Shown here in pieces: positions 59,247 to 64,000 of a DNA stretch of 64,000 nt. The DNA lies in contig NC_133166.1 of assembly GCF_040802235.1 (NCBI RefSeq), positions 434,001-498,000 of the forward strand, given 5' to 3'. The position numbers were made by a program, and so were the translations under genes. The notes beneath the pieces were generated by a model. The model did not search any database. It was not told the DNA's origin and saw only the letters and a list, made by a program, of their open reading frames with translations. This stretch comes from Manis javanica. Taxonomy: Eukaryota > Chordata > Mammalia > Pholidota > Manidae. Position 1 is the stretch's first letter. Each line of letters begins with the position of its first letter.

Positions 59247-59585
59247 GGAGTATAGGAACAAAGGAAAAACTGACGGAACAAAACAGCAGCAGAATTACAG
59301 AACCCAAAAATGGACTAACAGGTACCAAAGGGAAAGGAACTGGGGAGGATGGGTGGGCAGGGAGGGATAAGGGGGGGGAAGAAGAAGGGGGGTATTAAGA
59401 TTAGCATGCATGGGGGGAGGGAGAAAGGGGAGGGTGGGCTGCACAACACAGAGAGGACAAGTAGTGACTCTACCACATTTTGCTAAGCTGATGGACAGTA
59501 ACCGTAATGTGGTTGTTAGGGGGGACCTGATATAGGGGAGAGCATAGTAAACATAGTATTCTTCAGGTAAGTGCAGATTAAAAAT
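59247..59585 (+). other. L1 3' UTR of copy D with G-rich tract
   Basis: G-rich from about 59,344 to 59,441 with several G-runs of four or more (G-quadruplex-prone), followed by the A-rich/AAAG repeat junction at about 59,586-59,616. Confidence 0.75.
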
Positions 59586-60014
59586 TAAAAAAAAAAAAAG
59601 AAAGAAAGAAAGAAAAGGGGGATTACTCCTTAACAGGATAAAACTATTGGTAAATCAAAGATCAACGCATGCTTTAAATATCCTTAATGTTGATCACTTA
59701 AAGGGTGTCAGATGATCAGCTATGGAGGTACTCTTTTCTGATAATATTCCTTTCTCTTAATTAAAAAAAAAAAAAAGCAGTTACTGTGTGCTGACCTCCA
59801 ATGAGTTCTGCACAGTGGTATAGAGGGCATGTCAAAGGGTGGGCAAAGGGTCTGTTTGTTTCTACGCAGAAGATCAAGGCCTAGCTTGGATACCCAGAAA
59901 ATGAACTAAGATACGATATGAGGAGGAGCTTCCGGCATCAGCACTCTCTGGAGGACTCGTGCCGGGGGATGATCATCAAAAAGCCTCCACAGGGATCCGG
60001 ACGATGCTGCGGTT

Positions 60015-60456
60015 GTGGCTGCATCCAGCCCACCGTCTCCTGGACTTGCCATAAGAAGGAGGAGGGAGATGTCTAGGCTGGCATGTGCATACAGTGAGAC
60101 AACGAATTTGACTGGATCTGTACTGTTGGAACTCAACCAGGAGTTGGGAGGGGTGCAAGTTGTAGCACCCCAAAATCTCATGACTATAGACTATCTATGG
60201 TCAAAAGAACATATGGGATGTGAACAGATCCCAGAAATGGGCTGCTTTAATTTGTCTGATGGTTCAAGTACAGTTGGAAAATATCCATCATATCATAGAT
60301 AAATTTTCACAAATGCCTAGGGTGCCTAAATGGTTTTCTTGGCTTCACTGGAGATGGTTGGTAATTATAGATTTGCTTTGTTTATGTCACCGTATTCCTA
60401 TTATGTTAATATGTGTGTGCAAATTAGTTAGTAGTTTAAAACCTATACATACTTAA
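60015..60456 (+). pseudogene. ERV envelope TM remnant (in copy D), frameshifted
   Basis: Two overlapping frames, 60,015-60,302 and 60,220-60,456, as in copy B: heptad-like part, a damaged cysteine motif (GCEQIPEMGC), a frameshift, then the hydrophobic span. SU is absent. No coding capacity for an envelope. Confidence 0.7.
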
Positions 60457-61389
60457 GGTACTATACAAGAAGATATGTCAAAGAAATAATCAATCCTCCC
60501 AAGTTTCCTTCATATGCTACATCTATAGCTTTTCTTCTTCCTTCCTAATTACAAACCTTAAATAGAATTCGTGCCTCATATAGAATTTACCGAGTATCAT
60601 AATTCCTCCAGGTGGTAAAGATACCTCGAGACAAGTGCTGGGCATAGAAGCCACAGGGCATAAATCTGCAAAGAAGTAAAAAGCTAACCTTTGCAAACAA
60701 TATGGCTTCTCTCTCACTTACCAACTTTACATTTCCCTGTATGGCCCCGGAAGATGACTGGTTAGCCAGAGACGGGTAAGATTCCTCAAGGGAGGAACAA
60801 CCTAAGACAGGCACAGTCGCAGGGGGGCCATCAGGTGAGAATTTGGGGATCAACAGAGGTGAGGCTCAGAACCTCACCCCCCCTGCTTTGAGAGAAATCT
60901 TCTGCATCCGTGGATGTCTTGCTGCCCTTGTCTAGCCTGGATTAATACTTAGTCCATAGGCACACACCTGATCATCTGATCATCTACATTTGCCTTCTTA
61001 CAGCACTAAACTATGTTTTCTACCTTTATCTTGCATCTACCTACCACTTCAGAATTTTATTAAAAATAAAAATAATAATAATAGGAGAAATGTGGGATCA
61101 ACATATAAATCAAGTTCAAAAATCAAATGAATATTCATATTTGACCTGATGGTTTATAGGTCATATTGCATGATCAAAACCGAAAGTTTCTGTGATGAAT
61201 GCCCTTGTACTGTTCACCATGTAAGAATTTATTCACTCTGTAAGAATTCGTTCACCATGTAAGAACTTGTTCGTTATGCTTCAGAAGATTGGAGACTGAC
61301 GAGAATTAGGCTTGAGATGGATTAATGATTGTACATTGAGCATTGACCCCCCTATACTGAATTTTATTGTTGTTAACAACCATTTGATC

Positions 61390-61395
61390 AATAAA
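61390..61395 (+). terminator. Polyadenylation signal AATAAA of copy D
   Basis: AATAAA 18 bases before the end of unique sequence, then poly(A). Same layout as in copies A, B and C. Confidence 0.8.
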
Positions 61396-61412
61396 TATGA
61401 GAGATGCCCTCT

Positions 61413-61440
<28 letters not shown>

Positions 61441-61449
<9 letters not shown>

Positions 61450-61457
61450 GCAGAGGA
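61441..61457. repeat. Target-site duplication (right) of copy D
   Basis: Second copy of AAAAAATGGGCAGAGGA; host L1 ORF2 continues from here. Confidence 0.9.
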
Positions 61458-62395
61458 GCTGAACAGACAGTTCCCCAAAGAAGCAATTCAGATGGCCAAC
61501 AGGCACATGAAAAAATGCTCCTCTTTGCTACTCATCAGAGAAATGCAAATTAAAACCACAGCAAGATATCACCTCACACCAGTCAGGATGGCCAACATCC
61601 AAAAGACAAACAACAACAAATGTTGGCAAGGATATGGAGCAAGGGGAACCTTCCTACACTGCTGGTGGGAATGTAAATTAGTTCAACCATTGTGGAAAGC
61701 AGTATGGAGGTTCCTCAAAAAACTAAAAATAGAAATACCATTTGACCCAGGAATTCCACTCCTTGGAATTTACCCTAAGAATGCAGGAGCCCAGTTTGAA
61801 AAAGACATATGCACCCCTATGTTTTTCTCAGCACTATTTACAATAGTCAAGAAATGGAAGCAACCTAAGTGTCCATTAGTAGATGAATGGATAAAGAAGA
61901 TGTGGTACATATACACAATGGAATATTATTCAGCCATAAGAAGAAAACAAATCCTACCATTTGTAACAACATGAATGGAGCTAGAGGGTATTATGCTCAG
62001 TGAAATAAACCAGGTGGAGAAAGACAAGTACCAAATGATTTCACTAATCTGTGGAGTATAAGAACAAAGCAAAAACTGAAGGAACAAAACAGTAGCAGAC
62101 TCACAGAACCCAAGAATGGACTAACAGTTACCAAAGGGAAAGTGAGTGGGGAGGATGGGTGGGAACGGAGGGTAAGGGGGGAAAAGGGGCATTATGATCA
62201 GCACACAAAATGTACGTGGGGAGACACAGGAAGGCAGTATAACACAGAGAAGACAAGTAGTGATTTTACAACATCTTACTACGCTGATAGACAGTGACTG
62301 TAATGGGGTGTGTGGTGGGGACTTGATAATAGGGGGAGTCTAGTAACTATAATGTTGCTCATGTAATTGTACAATAATAATACCAAAATATAAAC
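61441..62395 (+). pseudogene. Older L1 ORF2 C-terminus and 3' UTR (continuation)
   Basis: Carries on from the WAEELNRQF position. The cysteine cluster reads [14 protein letters not shown] (second Cys lost). ORF2 ends at about 62,040 after a stop. The 3' UTR has a weaker G-rich stretch (about 62,140-62,190) and ends near 62,395 in A-rich sequence, with no ERV tail. Confidence 0.85.
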
Positions 62396-62549
62396 AAATA
62401 AATAACATTTGAAGAAAAAAAGAAATGTCTTTAAGCAAGATCTGGTTAAAAGAGCATGAAGATGTCCTATTATACTATGAACTACAGAAATGAACTTAGT
62501 ATAAAAGTCTTCAGTTACCACCAATCACTTCCCACTATTAGTCTATTGC

Positions 62550-63040
62550 TATTTTGTTTGTTTTGCTTTGTTTTAAGATTCCACATGTAAGGGAAATTAA
62601 ATGGTATTTATTTTCCCTGCCTGGCTTATTTCACTGAGCATAATATCCTCTAAGTCCAGCCATGTTATCATAAATGGCAACATTTCTTTCTTTCTTATGG
62701 CTGAATAATATTCCATTGTGTATATGTACCACATCTTCTTTATCATTCATCTATTGATGGACATTTGGTTGCTTTCATATCTTCGCTATTGTAAATAATG
62801 TGGCAATAAACATAGGGATGCATACATATTTTTGAATCACAGATTTTGTTTTCTTTGGACAAATTCCTAGAAGGGGAATTACTGGGTTGTATTGTATTTC
62901 TATTTATATGGTTTTAAGAAAACTCCATACTGCTTTCTATAATGGCTATACCAATTTACATTCACACCAATGGTGTTGGAGGATTCCTATTTCTCCACAT
63001 CCTCACCAGCACTTGATATTTCTTTTGGATAGTCTGCCTT
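62550..63040 (-). mobile_element. Old L1 ORF2 3' fragment
   Basis: Complement of ORF2 end: 'ggctgaataatattccattg', 'catctattgatggacatttg', 'ttcctagaaggggaattact', 'ctatttctccacatcctcac'. Confidence 0.75.
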
Positions 63041-63850
63041 CTGTCTTTAATCCTTGGTGATCATTAATATGTTCCCCATTTCTAGTTTCATCATTTTAAG
63101 AATGCTATGTAAGTGTATTGATTGATGGATTTTTTAAATATTTAACAGTCTCACATCCCTAGAATAAACTCCACTTAGTTGGTATATAATTATTTTTATG
63201 TGTTGTTGAATTACATTTTATATTTTGTTAAAGACTGTTGGGTCTATTTTCATAAAGGATGTTGATCTGTTCCTTCCTTCCTTCCTTCTTCCCTCCTTCC
63301 CTGCCTCCCTCTCTGTCTTTCTTTCTCTTTCTTCATTCTCCTTTGGTACTGCCTTTGTATGCTTTTGGATATTATCAGGATAATAATAGTTTCATAAATG
63401 AATTGGGAAATATTCCATCTCCTTCTGTTTTCTGGAAGGGTGTGCAGAATAGGTGTTAATTCTGCTTTAAACACTTGGTGGAATTCTCCAGTGAAACCAT
63501 CTGGAACTAGACATTTTATTTCGTAGGGGATGAAAATCATAAATTCAATTTTCTTAATTATTATAGGGCTCTTCAAATGATCTATTTCTCGTTGGGGGAG
63601 TTGTAGTTTGTGTTTCTTAAGGTGGTTCATTTAGTTTAAGTTGTAAAATATGTGTGTGTTGACTTGTTCACATTATTCTTTTATACCCTCTTGATGACTG
63701 CTGCTCTTATCATTACTGTTTCTTTCCTTCTGCATGCTTGAGTTTGTTCTTTTTTTTTCTTTGTGTCTTGACTGGGAGCTGAATTTGTTGATGTAAGATT
63801 TTTCTTCTTTTCTAATGCAAGAATTGTGTGCAATTTACATGGTTTCCACT
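63041..63850 (-). mobile_element. Old L1 RT-region fragment with (CCTT)n expansion
   Basis: Complement of an RT segment; the minus-strand peptide scrap reads PDGFTGEFHQVF, the worn counterpart of the [10 protein letters not shown] motif. A pyrimidine microsatellite ((CTTC)n/(CCTC)n) sits at about 63,270-63,340. Further L1-like text continues to about 63,850. Confidence 0.65.
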
Positions 63851-64000
63851 GACACTGTGGATGTGTGAACCATGTTACTAGCCAGTGGATATGAAGGTCC
63901 TGCATCCTACTTTGCCTTCTCTGACATCACCTCAGCAGGAGTGGTTATCACATATTTTCAATATACTTTCCAGGAGTCTAGTTGTACACAGTGGAAGGAA
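63851..64000. other. Unassigned right edge
   Basis: No feature recognised in the last 150 bases. Confidence 0.35.

Larger units (their letters stand above)
59617..61413 (+). mobile_element. ERV-derived 3' tail of copy D
   Basis: Modules in sense order: lead segment (about 59,617-59,760), A-run (59,762-59,776), leader-like stretch, env TM remnant, LTR-like segment (about 60,490-61,413), ending ATGCCCTCTC and poly(A). Confidence 0.8.
58790..61440 (+). mobile_element. Very young 5'-truncated L1 copy D with ERV tail, nested in older L1
   Basis: Last ~150 codons of ORF2, L1 3' UTR, A-rich junction, ERV tail, AATAAA and a poly(A) of about 30. The sequence is nearly identical to copy B over the shared ~2.6 kb: the ORF2 C-terminal residues are the same, and the tail reading frames differ by about one residue (WSKEH against WLKEH). 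A perfect 17 bp TSD. Orientation is opposite to copy B. Confidence 0.93.
53508..62395 (+). mobile_element. Older full-length L1, host of copy D
   Basis: Starts with GATTCAAGATGGCAGCG (L1 5' end with the AAGATGGC YY1-type core). It has a 5' UTR of about 1.05 kb, a broken ORF1 (about 54,560-55,260), broken ORF2 (55,608 to about 62,040, interrupted by copy D at 58,790-61,440) and a 3' UTR to about 62,395. AAATAACAT occurs on both sides (53,497-53,505 region; 62,399-62,407 region) as a possible imperfect TSD in A-rich DNA. Its 3' end has no ERV tail, so it represents the ancestral form of the 3' UTR. Confidence 0.8.

Noticed and set aside
1-64000. CRISPR arrays, bacterial operons, tRNA or rRNA genes
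   Set aside because: No spaced direct repeats of the right type, no cloverleaf or rRNA text; the window is plainly mammalian nuclear DNA.

Overview
This is nuclear DNA from a placental mammal. It is AT-rich and gene-poor, and it is dominated by LINE-1 (L1) retrotransposons of several ages. It also holds ancient mammal-wide repeats (MIR, MaLR/MLT1 LTR, a Tigger/MER2-like relic) and one small olfactory-receptor (OR) locus. I see no young lineage-specific SINE (no Alu-, B1/B2-, CAN- or bovid-type tRNA SINE) in 64 kb. That absence, plus a memory of the young L1 3' tail from pangolin (Manis) sequences, makes pangolin my best guess. It is an inference and unverified.

Layout. 1-10 kb: an old L1 fragment, an MLT1 LTR, several MIRs, an old L1 3' piece, then two 5'-truncated copies of an ERV-derived tail (7208-8572 minus; 8742-8787 plus, only about 46 bp). 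10,026-18,468: a very young 8.4 kb L1 on the minus strand (copy B) with both ORFs open and a perfect 17 bp target-site duplication (TSD). 18.5-33 kb: an old minus-strand L1 that was split by a second near-full-length young L1 (copy C, plus strand), followed by a 2.25 kb genomic inversion that turned round the 5' part of copy C together with its TSD. 33.6-44.9 kb: an OR pseudogene and an intact OR gene, both of the family-5 / OR5AN-like type, in direct orientation about 10 kb apart. 45-53 kb: OR-flanking intergenic DNA with a few old repeats. 53.5-62.4 kb: an older, decayed full-length L1 (plus) that hosts a nested, very young 5'-truncated copy (copy D, 58,790-61,440) with a perfect 17 bp TSD. 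62.5-64 kb: old minus-strand L1.

The most interesting system is the young L1 family. Its 3' end is not an ordinary L1 3' UTR. After the G-rich L1 3' UTR and an internal A-rich tract there is about 1.8 kb of endogenous-retrovirus sequence: a decayed envelope transmembrane-subunit reading frame, then an LTR-like segment ending in AATAAA and the poly(A) tail. TSDs lie outside the combined L1+ERV unit (copy B, and copy C after allowing for its inversion), so the chimera moves as one unit. The ERV tail also occurs alone as shorter copies with their own TSDs, as expected for 5' truncation. This looks like a 3' transduction or template switch that became fixed in a successful L1 lineage. That lineage also shows an in-frame 33 bp triplication in the ORF1p coiled coil and a 5' UTR built of roughly 210 bp tandem units.

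The only host protein-coding gene I can support is the OR gene at 43,958-44,899. Everything else is repeat-derived or unassigned.
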